From positions 7,787,508-7,851,507 of the forward strand of contig OY744464.1 in the NCBI GenBank assembly GCA_963556145.1: 64,000 nt of DNA, written 5' to 3'. Below the pieces are notes generated by a model, which was not told where the DNA came from, searched no databases, and worked only from the letters and a program-made list of their open reading frames with translations. Each line of letters begins with the position of its first letter. Position 1 is the stretch's first letter. Shown piece after piece: positions 31,873 to 41,925 of the stretch. Both the position numbers and the translations under genes were made by a program. This stretch comes from Hygrocybe punicea. Its lineage: Eukaryota > Basidiomycota > Agaricomycetes > Agaricales > Hygrophoraceae.

Positions 31873-34477
31873 CACATCAGGAGTTCCAACCTTTAGTTGA
31901 GAACTAAAGTGATTTCTAAAGTTAGCAGAAAAATATAATCTTTAGATTTACATTTAGGCCTAGCCTAAATATTAAATTTAAGTCATGAATAAATACACAT
32001 CTAAATCATTTATTTATTGTCATCTTTAGCTTATTCTTTCAATCAAAATAATTATCCGATCTAAATTGTAAGGGGAAAGCATAATTTAGTTTCAAGTTTA
32101 CTCAAAATTTCTAGTCCAAATTTAGGCATCACTTAAAGGCAGACCAAAATTAAAACTTTTGGTAGGATTAAAATAATAAATTTAATAGTTATCAAAATAT
32201 AAGATTTCGGCAGCTATTTAAATTCAAAGTTGCCATCAGATCTAAAGCTATTGCCTGCGCCATTGCCCGCCCGTCGCCCACTCATCGCCCACCCTTCGCC
32301 CGCCCGCCACCCACCCATTGGTCATCATTGTTCCGTGGGCTTTGAGGGCGTCCTACTATTCACCGACATTAATCGGCGCGGCGCCAGGCAGGGCCTAGGT
32401 GATGGCAGAGGCAGGGAGCCTTGATGGCGTGGGCAAGGGAGATGGCATGGGCAAGGAGATGGGTATGATGGCGTGGGACCCAGCCCACCATCGTCCACCC
32501 GTTGTCCATCCATCGTCCGCCCATCTCCCAATGGACCAAATCATATGACCTCACGAGCCCAGCTCCAATGTCAATTGACGTGGTGGTGGGGTTCGTGAGG
32601 TGATGACAGAGGTAGGGGATGGTGGGCAATAGGGGCAGGTGAGGGAGATGGCATGGGCAGGGGGAGATGGTGGGGGCATGATTGGATGGGAGTGGAGAGG
32701 TGTGGGTGATGGAGATGGCGGCAGGGGGAGATGGCGGGGAGATGGCGTGGGTGATGGCGTGGGCAAGGGAGACGGCGTGTGGCCAAGGGAGATGGCGTGT
32801 GGCCGAGGGAGATGGCGTGGGCAGGGGAGATGATGGTGGCGGGGAGACGGCGTGGGTGACAAGGGAGATGACATGGGGTGTGGGCAAGGGAGAGGGAGAT
32901 GATGGGATGGGAGAGTGGGGAAGGGAAATGGTGTGGGCACAATGCGATGGGAGGCTGGGGAGAGGGCGTAAGCGGTGGGGGTGGCATGGGCGACGAGGGT
33001 GAGGGGGATGACATGGGGTGCGGGCGAGGGGGGTGGCATTTGGCGTGGGCAGGCGTAGGCAGGTGATGTGGCGTGGACAAGGGAGATGGTGTGGATGAGG
33101 GAGATGGCATGGACGAGGGAGATGGCGTGGGCGGGGAGACAGGGTGGATGTGAGGGCGATGGGCGCGGGCGATGGGATGGGCGGCGGAGGTGGCCCGGGT
33201 GGCGATGGGAGCGAGGGTGATGGAGATGGGTGATGGAGATGGGCGTCATGCGTGGGCAGGGGGAGGTCGTAGGAGGTCATCGTCATCATCCTGCCACTGC
33301 TCAGTGGCTACTTCACTTGTGATAGTGATGGCAGTGGTGGTGGTGATACTGCCGTTGCCATCGTCGTCTTGCCACTGCCGGATGGTGGTGGAGATCTTGT
33401 CGCCATTCCGTGGGGCTGTTGCCGTCGTCGTCAGCATCGTCGTCATCCATCGTTGTGGTGGTGGTATTAGTGGTTGAGGAAGTGATGGTGGTGGTGAAGG
33501 TGGTGGTGAATGCCACTGCCATCGTCCCCTCGCTGGCCGGTATTCATACTCGACGGCAGCGGTCATGGTCGTGGTCATGGTCCACTGGGCCCTCATTATC
33601 GTTGCTGCCATTGGATTAATTGGCGCAACAGGTTGGAGGGAGGTATGGTCGGCGATGGCTGGGTGATGAGCGCGCCTGATACCTGACACCCCCATTCCGC
33701 CGCCGCCGCCGCCGTCGTCATTGTCGCCTTGCTGCTGCCTGTTGGCAGTGGAGGTCGTCGCCGTCATCTGGCTGTGGTGGGGTGGTGGTGCCACCACTGA
33801 TACCGCCGTCTTTGTCGTCCTCATTGCTGTCCTTGTCTGCATCGTCACCATCATCCGTCATCCGTCATTGTCATCGCCACCACTCCTCCGGCCTCACTGG
33901 TGATGACCGTCGTTGTCAGTATCATTGTTTTTCTTGTTGTCTTCGTAGTTGTTGTTGTCGTGACTTGTGACTGAACTAGCACTTACCCGATCTGGACCCA
34001 TCGAAGACGATGGCATCGTGTTATCTTAACCTGCATGTGGGCAGCGAGTGGCGATGGGTTGGCAATGAGTGGGCAATGAGTGGGCGATGGGAGTGTACAA
34101 TCACTTTAGTTCTGACGGAATCTTAACTTTTGATAACTCCCAAAATGGTACATTTTGATACCCAATAAATTAAATATTTTAATTTCATCGAAATTATAAC
34201 TTTCAGTTTGTCTTTAAGTGATGCCTGAATGTGGACTAGCAAACCAGAGTAAACTCAAATCTAAATTATACTTTCCCTCCACACTTTAGCACTGATTATT
34301 ATTTTGATTGCAGGACTAATCTAAAGGCAAGAGAAAAGAATTAATTTAGACATTTATTTATTCATGACTTAAATTCAATATTTAGATTTGGCCCAAATGT
34401 AAATCCAAAGATTATACTTTGCTGCTAACTTTAGAAATAACTTTAGATCCCCACTAAATGTTGAAATTCCTGATGTG
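31873..34477. mobile_element. 2.6-kb TIR element with TTA target duplication and repetitive GC-rich core
   Basis: The ends CACATCAGGA...TCCTGATGTG are inverted, and imperfect inverted similarity extends about 350-400 bp inward on each side, ending in GCCCACTCATYGCCCAC words. TTA at 31870-31872 and 34478-34480 is a 3-bp target-site duplication. The unsplit copy at 40628-40632 (GTCTTATCTAGCC) shows the empty site with one TTA. The core (32230-34020) is GC-rich tandem DNA (GGGAGATGGCGTGGG-type at 32630-33250, GTC/GTG trinucleotides at 33280-33960). No transposase was found. Its TSD fits the PIF/Harbinger superfamily, but the TIR differs from that of the neighbouring Harbinger. Confidence 0.85.
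32630..33250. repeat. Minisatellite GGGAGATGGCGTGGG-type
   Basis: Degenerate 18-20 bp units repeat throughout. Pro/His/Ser-rich frames are open in three minus frames at once and are not treated as genes. Confidence 0.8.
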
Positions 34478-34480
34478 TTA

Positions 34481-34783
34481 TCTAGCCTAATAAATACAAT
34501 ATAATTATTGTGATGCTTGATCATTTGCACTCAGATTTGTGAGAATTGATTGCTGTATATAAGGGGCTACCATCTACTCCTAATTATTTCTCTGCATTCA
34601 CAGTCTTATAGAAGCTTGGCCATACAATATAAGCCATTCTGATAAGCATTTAATTATTCCTGTTAAATACCATTTTTTGTTGAAGCTTAGCCACACAATA
34701 AGTCATTCTGATAAATATTTTATTATTCCTGTGAAATACAATTTTTTTACAGTCTTGTAGAATCTTACCCATACAATATACCA
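34481..34783. repeat. Split AT-rich repeat unit, right fragment with about 80-bp tandem units
   Basis: It matches 40632-41041. It contains about three degenerate copies of an 80-bp unit (AGAAGCTTRGCCATACAATATAAGCC..., ending TTATTCCTGTGAAATAC). There is no coding signal. Confidence 0.75.
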
Positions 34784-34879
34784 TCAAGAAAAACCTCCTT
34801 TCCAAATTATATATAATTATATATGATCATACGTGGCGGCATTGTTTCAAATCTTTCTGCTGCTGTCCAGACAGCCACA

Positions 34880-35040
34880 TTGTAGTAGGGACTAGGGTCC
34901 CTACTGGGTGCCTCAGTGGTCTCGGGTGGTGTGACAAGCTGAAGTCTCATAAGCTATCTACACAAAAGGTAATCCTACGGAATGTGAGAACAGTCACGTG
35001 ATCTACTAGTAGTAGTGGGGCACTACCCACTACTACAACG
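34880..35040. repeat. Possible small MITE
   Basis: TTGTAGTAGGG at the left and CCCACTACTACAA at the right are inverted. Just inside the left end lies the near-palindrome GTAGGGACTAGGGTCCCTAC. No target duplication was established. Confidence 0.35.
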
Positions 35041-35586
35041 TGTTGTCAGGAAAGCCTCCAGCTCAACTTTTCTCACTATCCCACTGTCTTCTCAAGTGGC
35101 TTTTTATATATATCAAATAGTTATTCTTCTAGATACTGTACATAGCGTAATATACATGAAAATATGCAGAGAGAAAAGAGAAATAAGGAAATAAAAAGCA
35201 GGGGGACATATGGGGCGCTGCTGATGCATTATGTGGTGCTCAACCTTCACAGAAGTATCGCACTTGGTCTACATTTGATGGGAAAGGGTGCTAGAGGGTG
35301 AGTGAGGGAAGGGAAGAGTGCTGGGGGGGGAGGTGGAAATGGATGGCGGGGAAGGGGCGTGGAGGTATGGTGGATGGTGGAAAAAGCAGGGGGATGGATG
35401 ATGGAGGGTTCCTGGCCCAGAACAAGTGGCGGGAAGGGGTCAGTATGTGGGGGGAAAAAGCAGGAGGGTGTGGGTACTTACTTGCACCATTAAGGCCCCC
35501 CACCACCCTCCCTGCATTCCATCACCACTAAAAATGACAGAGACATTGTTCATGATGTCCCAATCGTCCCTGTTGTGATTGTCACC
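35041..35586. other. Non-coding; purine-rich tract
   Basis: 35285-35480 is strongly G/A-rich on the plus strand (GGGGAGG words). Open frames here are compositional. Nothing else was recognised. Confidence 0.5.
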
Positions 35587-35686
35587 NNNNNNNNNNNNNN
35601 NNNNNNNNNNNNNNNNNNNNNNNNNNNNNNNNNNNNNNNNNNNNNNNNNNNNNNNNNNNNNNNNNNNNNNNNNNNNNNNNNNNNNN
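35587..35686. other. Assembly gap (100 N)
   Basis: There are exactly 100 N characters, a conventional placeholder for a gap of unknown size. Confidence 0.99.
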
Positions 35687-36193
35687 GGGCATCTGGGATG
35701 GCAGGTTTGGTGCAAATTGTTGTTCTTGTGCTCTTTCCCGTCATTGTTGACATTCTCTCACTTTACTGTTTATCCTACCTTCTCACCCTCCTCTACTTCC
35801 ACTCCCACCTTATAAATTGTGTATTCTGCCCTCCATCACCACCAATGCTAAAAACTCAAGCTAAAGTGAGTCTTTTTTGTTATATTTGTATATCTATTCA
35901 ATAATTACCTCCTAGTCCACACAGTCTGCTTGACATGCAGCTGCTACTTCCATAGCTCATCATTCTGTCGCGGACAATCCATTCCTGGTATGTGATCAAG
36001 ACATTTCAATATGCATGTACTGATGTTGACAGTGTCAGCGAGGACAATCCCTCAGAGTCTGTTATGGCAACAAATGGCAAATGGGGACTTATGTCCAGGC
36101 CATGGATTGGGTGAGTTTTTTTTGTATGACAGCCAGTCTGATGCTCATTCTGCTGCAAGGGCAACCACCGCATCCACGTTCATGTGGAGACGC

Positions 36194-36349
36194 TGGAGTG
36201 GGTCCAAGGCTGCTCACACACGAAAGGGGAAGTCACGACGGAATCGGATAGGATATCGTAAGATAGACTAAGACTAAGACCAGGAATCCTACATAAGGGA
36301 TCCAACCGTGAGACCTAAGTCACGTGATGGACCAGGCACAACTACTCCA
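36194..36349. repeat. 5' LTR of TRIM-like element
   Basis: This 156-bp repeat, TGGAGT...ACTCCA, is 96% identical to 37790-37945. Confidence 0.8.
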
Positions 36350-37789
36350 AGTGCCCCTCTCCTCTGTAGCGACGCCCTCGTCGCTAGTGAGAGACAAACA
36401 AAACAAACAAGACAAAAAGAAACAGCTGAAAGAAAAGCAAAAAGAAACAGAAAGGGAATGCAAAGCACACAAAAAAGCAAAAAGCAAGTGTAAACTAGTC
36501 TACTCCAGATGGATCTAACAAGGGTGGGTCATTGTGAAAAAAAGATGAAAAAAAGGTAGTGGAATGTGGAAAAGGGGGCGGAATGAGACGGCGCGAAGTC
36601 AGTGGGTGGGTCGTTGGGTGTGAGTCGACACGAGGGGACGTGGGGTCACCATACGATGCGTGGGCAGGGCCGCGAACACGAACGCTTGGGGTACGGCTGT
36701 CATGGCGTGTCGCGCGGGTTGGGCCGTGGGGGTCATGACCACGGGGTGTGGTGGATGGATTTGCGTCCTCGGGTACGCGGTTGGGGTGGCCGTATCGCAT
36801 GGGTAGGTCGTTGCGGGGGTGGGTAGATGTGTGGGGATTGGGATGTGGGGCCACGCGTGTGTGGACGGGGTATGGTGGGGCGGGGTGTGCCGCTCGCGTT
36901 GGGATGGCCTGTGGATGCACGGGGGTGGTCGATGGTGCCGGAAACGGGCGTGTGGGGCTGTGAAACGAGTTGGCATGGTGCTCGCAGGTGCGTGTATGCC
37001 CGGTTCGTCGTTTAGTCACGCTGGGTGGGGCCGGACGCATCGTTCGCGTGGGCATGGGCCGTTGGGGCCGTGCTGGTGTTGTACGCGCGAGAAAGTCGAC
37101 ATGGGCATGTTGCACTGGACCCATGGAATCGAGGAAACAGGTGCCGATGCGGGCGAGGTGTGCCAGTTGACTTGGTGATGTGGCAGTTGGGTGATGTGGT
37201 AAGGGATGGTTGGGGGTGGAAACGGAGAGGGTGAGGATGAGAGAAGTGGTGATGGGGTGGCTCGTAGGGTTGCTGTATGAACATGGGGGTGCCGTGAGTG
37301 TCTGCATGTTGAGTAGCGTACCTGTGGGAGTCCAAATGTAAAATGGGAGGTCGAAGATGGGGACGGTGAGGTCGAGGGCGTGTCTTGCTGCACGACGGCG
37401 TTTTTGGATTCGTCGTCCGGCTCGGCAACCTTGTGGGGGTGTTGTAAGGAGCGTGGGGTGCCGTGGTTGGGCGTGGTTGGTCGGGTTGTTGGTGGGCGAA
37501 GCTGGTGACGTGGCTGTGCAAGGTGGCTGTGCGGAATGGTGAAGATGGGCAAAAAGTCGTGAGGGTGGTCATGGGGCGTGTAGCAGGATACAAACGAGGT
37601 ACTGGGGCTTTCGGAGACTGTCTTCTGTGGGGTTTTTCATGGGGGTGCTGCGGGGAATCGCACGGGTGGGGTCTTGGGGGGGTTCTCTGTGCTCGAAAAA
37701 TCACTGGTTCTGTGTAAAAATCTCGGTGCGAGTGGAATGTGGTGGTCTCGTCTAGCTGCATGGGTCGAATCGTGCTCTCATCACCACGA

Positions 37790-37945
37790 TGGAGTGGGTC
37801 CGAGGCTGCTCACACACGAAAGAGGAAGTCATGATGGAATCGGATAGGATATCGTAAGATAGACTAAGACTAAGACCAGGAATCCCACATAAGGGATCCA
37901 ACCGTGAGACCTAAGTCACATGATGGACCAGGCACAACTACTCCA
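37790..37945. repeat. 3' LTR of TRIM-like element
   Basis: This 156-bp repeat differs from the 5' LTR by six transitions. Four of them are at CpG sites. Confidence 0.8.
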
Positions 37946-38119
37946 ACGCTTGGTGAAATCATCGTCGATCTGTCAAAGTATGATGTGAGGGAACCAAAAT
38001 AATACCGATGTTATTATTTGCAGAATGATATAAAAGAATTTATTGTATCCTTGAACAGTGTATATAAGATACGGTCAAGCCAAAACGAGGGTTCGATGAT
38101 GTTTGGGGTGTATTCATGG

Positions 38120-38742
38120 TGTAGAGGCTACAGACCATGTGGATCTGTATCTCCTTCATATCCCACTCTGTTCCCGTCCATTCCTATTCCTATATCATCG
38201 ATTCCGCTCGATTCTGCTCGATTCTGCTCATTCCTATTGATTCTGCTCTGGATTCTGTCTCCGGAATCATTCCTACTCAAGATGCAATGTCCCTAACGAC
38301 CTGGAATCAGTATGTTTATAGTTATATATCATGTATCTTCGTTTCCTGTCTCCTAGTACATAGCACCATTCCTCCTATCCTCCACTCCACTCATCCCTAT
38401 CACTTACAGCCTTCGCTTGTAGTACATGGTTACTACAGCAGAGGATCCCTCATAGTGGTATAAAAGTAGCACATTTAGAATACAAAAGATATAGATATAC
38501 AGAGATACCCAGACACGCAAACCTCTTCTCGTCCCACTTCAGTTCTATTTCTCAGTCCACTCTTCATATTGTCTACACCACTCTTCGTCCTTTCCCCACA
38601 CTCACCCTCTGATTCCTGAACCCCTGGATTCGGGTTGGATTGACTAGACCTCTCAAAAGAAACTGATTCCTCTGATCACTTTCTAGCTGATCACCCTTTC
38701 TGTAGATTCCTCATCTGGTTCTACAATGAACTCGCCGTCACA
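38120..38742 (+). repeat. Solo LTR (copy 1) of an LTR retrotransposon
   Basis: It starts TGTAGAGGCT and ends CTCGCCGTCACA (TG...CA). It is about 80-85% similar along its length to 41309-41921. An LTR-like promoter word GGTATAAAAG lies near 38457. No pol motifs lie between the two copies. The flanks (ATGG/ACGG) are only a partial 4-bp match, so the target duplication is uncertain. Confidence 0.6.
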
Positions 38743-39780
38743 ACGGACTTGTAGGTTGAAGGGATGCGGGCAACAGAGAATGTAAATGTGGCTGCTGCAA
38801 CTAAACATAAAGTTTTCTCAGCATAAAGGAAAGTGAAATTAATAGGACATACCATTTACAGCCAGCCTGTATAAGCAGGCTCCAGGGAGGTTTCCTGCCT
38901 GAGTTAGTTTGGTAATCATCCTCTCTTAGGTTATTATTTGTCACTTATGAGAAGACTGCACAATGCGCATTTCGCATTTCGTGAGGGCAACTATCGCAGA
39001 TGGTGAATGTCTGATATTCATGAAGAGTCTTGCTTGACTCACAGAAACGATCAGTTCAACACTGTAAATTGTATTCTCCACATCAGATTTTACAGAGAGG
39101 AGCAGTTTACAAAAACACTGACACATTTCCCTGTAAACCAATGTTCCTATGACGTTAGCGAGAGGAGCAGGAGAATGTCGAAGCCAGTATCTTACCAACA
39201 TGACATTGATGAGTCCTGCGAGTGTTTGACCTACTCACATCAATAATTCATCCACTGCGAATGCAAGCAACTGTACAAAGGTAATGAAGGACCTTGAAGT
39301 GAAAACAGTTACTTGCTTTGGCAAGGGGTATGATAGCCAAGAATGAAACTAGAGAAATAATCAACCAGGGCATGAGGATTTGACAAAGAGGATGAGATGC
39401 TCACAAACAAAAATGATCATGTGTTTGTCCTTGACAGCAAAATGGAGTGCCCACTGCAAAAAGGAGTGCGCCAGTTAGGTGCAACAGCACAATTTCGCAG
39501 GAATATGCACTGATATGGGTATACAAACCAGCAATACATTGAGCCCTACAGTTTAACAGAATTGGTACACAGGATTTGGACTCGAAAATAGGGGTAAACA
39601 GGAACTGGTCAAAATTGACTTGATACTCTCCAACCAAGGAGGTGCGGGACCAACAGGTCATTCAGGTGTAAGCATTATCATCACGAAATCATTTGGAAGC
39701 TGGTAGTGGTTGGCGGAGTTTGTCATTGGTAAAACAACACCGACAGTGCCGATCAGGCATTATCCAATTCCATTAGAAAT
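38743..39780. other. Non-coding, nothing recognised
   Basis: Only short frames are present, with no motif, splice or repeat that I can support. Confidence 0.4.
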
Positions 39781-39787
39781 ATGCAAT

Positions 39788-39978
39788 TAGACCAGCAGTT
39801 GTAATATAATATCTTGCTGTAGCATTTTGACAGATTTGCAGCAAGATACATATTAATAACAGGCAATGGCACATTCATGGCCCAATCTCAGCAGCATAAC
39901 ATGTCACAGGTAGTGTGTGGGCCAGCATTTATAATATAATATCTTTTATTAGCATTTTGACAGATTTGCAGCAATACT
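39788..39978. repeat. 58-bp direct repeat pair
   Basis: A block ending AGCATTTTGACAGATTTGCAGCAA occurs at about 39790-39846 and again at about 39921-39977. Each is preceded by CCAGCA..TATAATATAATATCTT. Confidence 0.75.
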
Positions 39979-40212
39979 ATCATCACACATCAGACAGGCC
40001 CAGCTTTCGGCCACTTCGAATTTCTCGCTCGATTTTAACTCAATCCACAGTAAACTTGATACAAGACATATAATACATCATATTGTTATTTTAGAAGTGT
40101 TTTCTAGGTGTAAAATGCAGTTTGTGGTAGGCGGGGTTCAAATATGCCACTGTGACATTGTGTGACTGGCCGAAAGCTGGGCCTGTCCGATGTGTGGGGT
40201 GATGATAGTATA
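39976..40212. repeat. Inverted repeat pair, about 42-bp arms, possible MITE
   Basis: 39976-40016 (TACTATCATCACACATC...GGCCCAGCTTTCGGCCACT) is the inverse of about 40166-40212, with a few differences. The spacer is about 150 bp. There is no coding signal. Confidence 0.65.
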
Positions 40213-40342
40213 TACATTGTAATAGCACAACGGGGAAGGAGCTCGTGATGAGGGACTTAATGTGAGCATGCAAGCACAACCAATCTCGGCGTTTGCCGCG
40301 AGAATAGATGGCATATTTTTTATTTAGACAAAATGGAGCTCC

Positions 40343-40372
40343 CAAATAAATTTAGGACTCGGAATATTCTTG
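40343..40372. repeat. Fragment of the conserved-end repeat family
   Basis: AAATAAATTTAGGACTCGGAATAT matches the inverse of 2741-2768 almost perfectly. Confidence 0.6.
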
Positions 40373-40547
40373 TATTAGCATTTTCAGATCAGAGTACAAT
40401 TAATGAGTCTCAGCAATGTAAAGTGTCGGGCCACTTCTAAGAAACCCGGAGAAGTAGTTGCTTTGAAGCACCCTTCCTAATAAACAGTCTCAGGATGAAC
40501 TAAGCGGGGGATGGAACTAGACCGTGTACCCTGTTATCTGAACCACT

Positions 40548-41041
40548 CATCAGGAAATTGGGGGGGGGCTGGTATATCCAGGCGGAGTTGATGATTGGTA
40601 AGCAGACTTGCAGCCGTTTGCAATGTCTTATCTAGCCAAATAAATGCATTCAGGTACAATATAATTATTTCAGTGATTGATCATTTGCACTCAGATTTGT
40701 GGAAATTTATTGCTGTATATAAGGGGATACCATATACACCTAATTATTCCACTGCAATCCCATTTTTTCACAATCTTATAGAAGCTTAGCCATACATTAT
40801 AAGCCATTCTGATAAGCATTTAATTATTCGTGTGAAATACCATTTTTTCACAGTCTTATAAAAGCTTTGCCATACAATATAAGCCATTCTGATAAAGATC
40901 TAATTATTCCTGTGAAATACCCTTTTTTTACAGTCATGTAGAGGCTTAGCCATACAATATAAGCCATTGTGATAAACATGTAGTTATTCCTGTGGAATAC
41001 CTTTTTTTTCCAGTCATGTAGAAGCTTAGCCATACAATATA
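40548..41041. repeat. Unsplit AT-rich repeat unit (empty-site copy) with about 83-bp tandem units
   Basis: This copy contains, without interruption, the sequences that are split at 28.7, 31.8 and 34.5 kb. From about 40748 to 41041 it has four tandem units of about 83 bp, each with CAGTCWTRTAGARGCTTAGCC, CATACAATATAAGCC and TTATTCCTGTGRAATACC. No coding capacity was found. Confidence 0.8.
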
Positions 41042-41308
41042 ATGTCCAATATGCAAGTGAGAAATCAATTGGTTGGAAAAGTCTGTATGTTAAGTACTTC
41101 TACAAAAAATAAATCCTCCTGTATCCATTTAATATTATGCCACATCATACCGTGAAACATCAACAACAATATCACCAAGACTCTCCACATGAATGTGGAC
41201 GCGGTGGTTGCCTTTGCAGCAAAATGGGCATGGGAATTGGCTATTATACAAAAAAACTCACCCTATTCATGGCCTGGACGTAAGTCCCCATTCCCCATTC
41301 ATTACCGT

Positions 41309-41921
41309 TGTAGAGGCTCCGGGCCCTCTGGACCCGAATCCTCTTCATATCCCACTTCGTCCTCGTCCATTCCCATTCACGTATCATCGATTCCGCCCGT
41401 TTCCGGTCTTTTCCGTCGATTCCGCTCCGGATTCCGCCTCCGGAATCGTTCATACTCAAGATGCGATGTCTCTAACGACCCGGAATCAGTACGTATATAG
41501 TTACATATGATATATCTTCGTTTCCCGTTACTTAGTACATAGCACCATTCCCCCTATACTCCGCTCCACCTCTCTACCATCAGTTACAGCCTTCGCTTGT
41601 AGTACATAGTTACTACAGCACAGGATCTCTCCCAGTAGTATAAAAGATGTACCCTTATACTACAACATATATATTATCAAATCCCACCATATCATATTAC
41701 ATCCTATCGTATTGCATCCCTTCAGTTCTACTTCTTAGTCCTCGCTTCGTATCATCTCATTAGTCTTCGTACTCCGCTCCCTTCACTTCCCCTCTGATCC
41801 AGAACCCTGGATTCGGGTTGGATTGACTAGACTATAGAAAATAAACTCCTCTGATCACTTCTTAGCTGATCACCCTTTCCGTAGATTCCCATTCGGGTCT
41901 ACAACCACACTCGCCGTCACA
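41309..41921 (+). repeat. Solo LTR (copy 2)
   Basis: TGTAGAGGCTCC...CTCGCCGTCACA is flanked by a 4-bp CCGT duplication (41305-41308 and 41922-41925). It is related to 38120-38742. A GTATAAAAG promoter-like word lies near 41638. The flanking duplication supports a solo LTR left by recombination. Confidence 0.65.
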
Positions 41922-41925
41922 CCGT

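Larger units (their letters stand above)
36194..37945. mobile_element. TRIM-like miniature LTR retrotransposon
   Basis: Two direct repeats of exactly 156 bp (36194-36349 and 37790-37945) begin TGGAGT and end ACTCCA, i.e. TG...CA with a 6-bp terminal inversion, as in LTRs. They are flanked by a 4-bp duplication ACGC (36190-36193 and 37946-37949) that is single in the reconstructed exon. The LTRs differ at six positions, all transitions. The 1.44-kb interior is GC-rich and has no gag or pol motif. Its long minus-strand Pro/Thr/His frames are compositional. Immediately after the 5' LTR comes a GCGACG...CGTCGC hairpin that may take part in priming. Confidence 0.8.
35844..38002 (+). pseudogene. 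Paralogue of the 83-residue small-protein gene, split by an LTR element
   Basis: The structure parallels the intact gene at 47694-48092. An ATG exon (MLKTQAK) is followed by an intron (GTGAGT...CCTAG) and an exon starting STQSA. Next is a GTATGT intron ending at GACAG, then an exon encoding RGQSLRVCYGNKWQMGTYV, a third intron ending GCTGCAAG, and an exon starting GNHRIHVHVETL. That exon is interrupted at 36194 and resumes at 37950 as LGEIIVDLSKYDVREPK. The second exon has TGA where the intact paralogue has CGA (Arg), a single C-to-T change. The gene is therefore doubly dead: one nonsense change and one 1.75-kb insertion. Confidence 0.7.

Noticed and set aside
32369..33289. 306- and 232-codon minus-strand frames
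   Set aside because: They lie in tandem repeats inside the 2.6-kb TIR element, several frames are open simultaneously, and no motif is present.
36194..36349. Possibility that the 156-bp repeats are a segmental gene duplication
   Set aside because: TG...CA ends, the ACGC target duplication and the paralogue's empty site support an LTR element instead.
36495..37761. 270- and 249-codon minus-strand frames inside the TRIM element
   Set aside because: They are Pro/Thr/His-rich, overlap each other in different frames, and show no gag or pol motif; the GC-rich DNA simply lacks stops.
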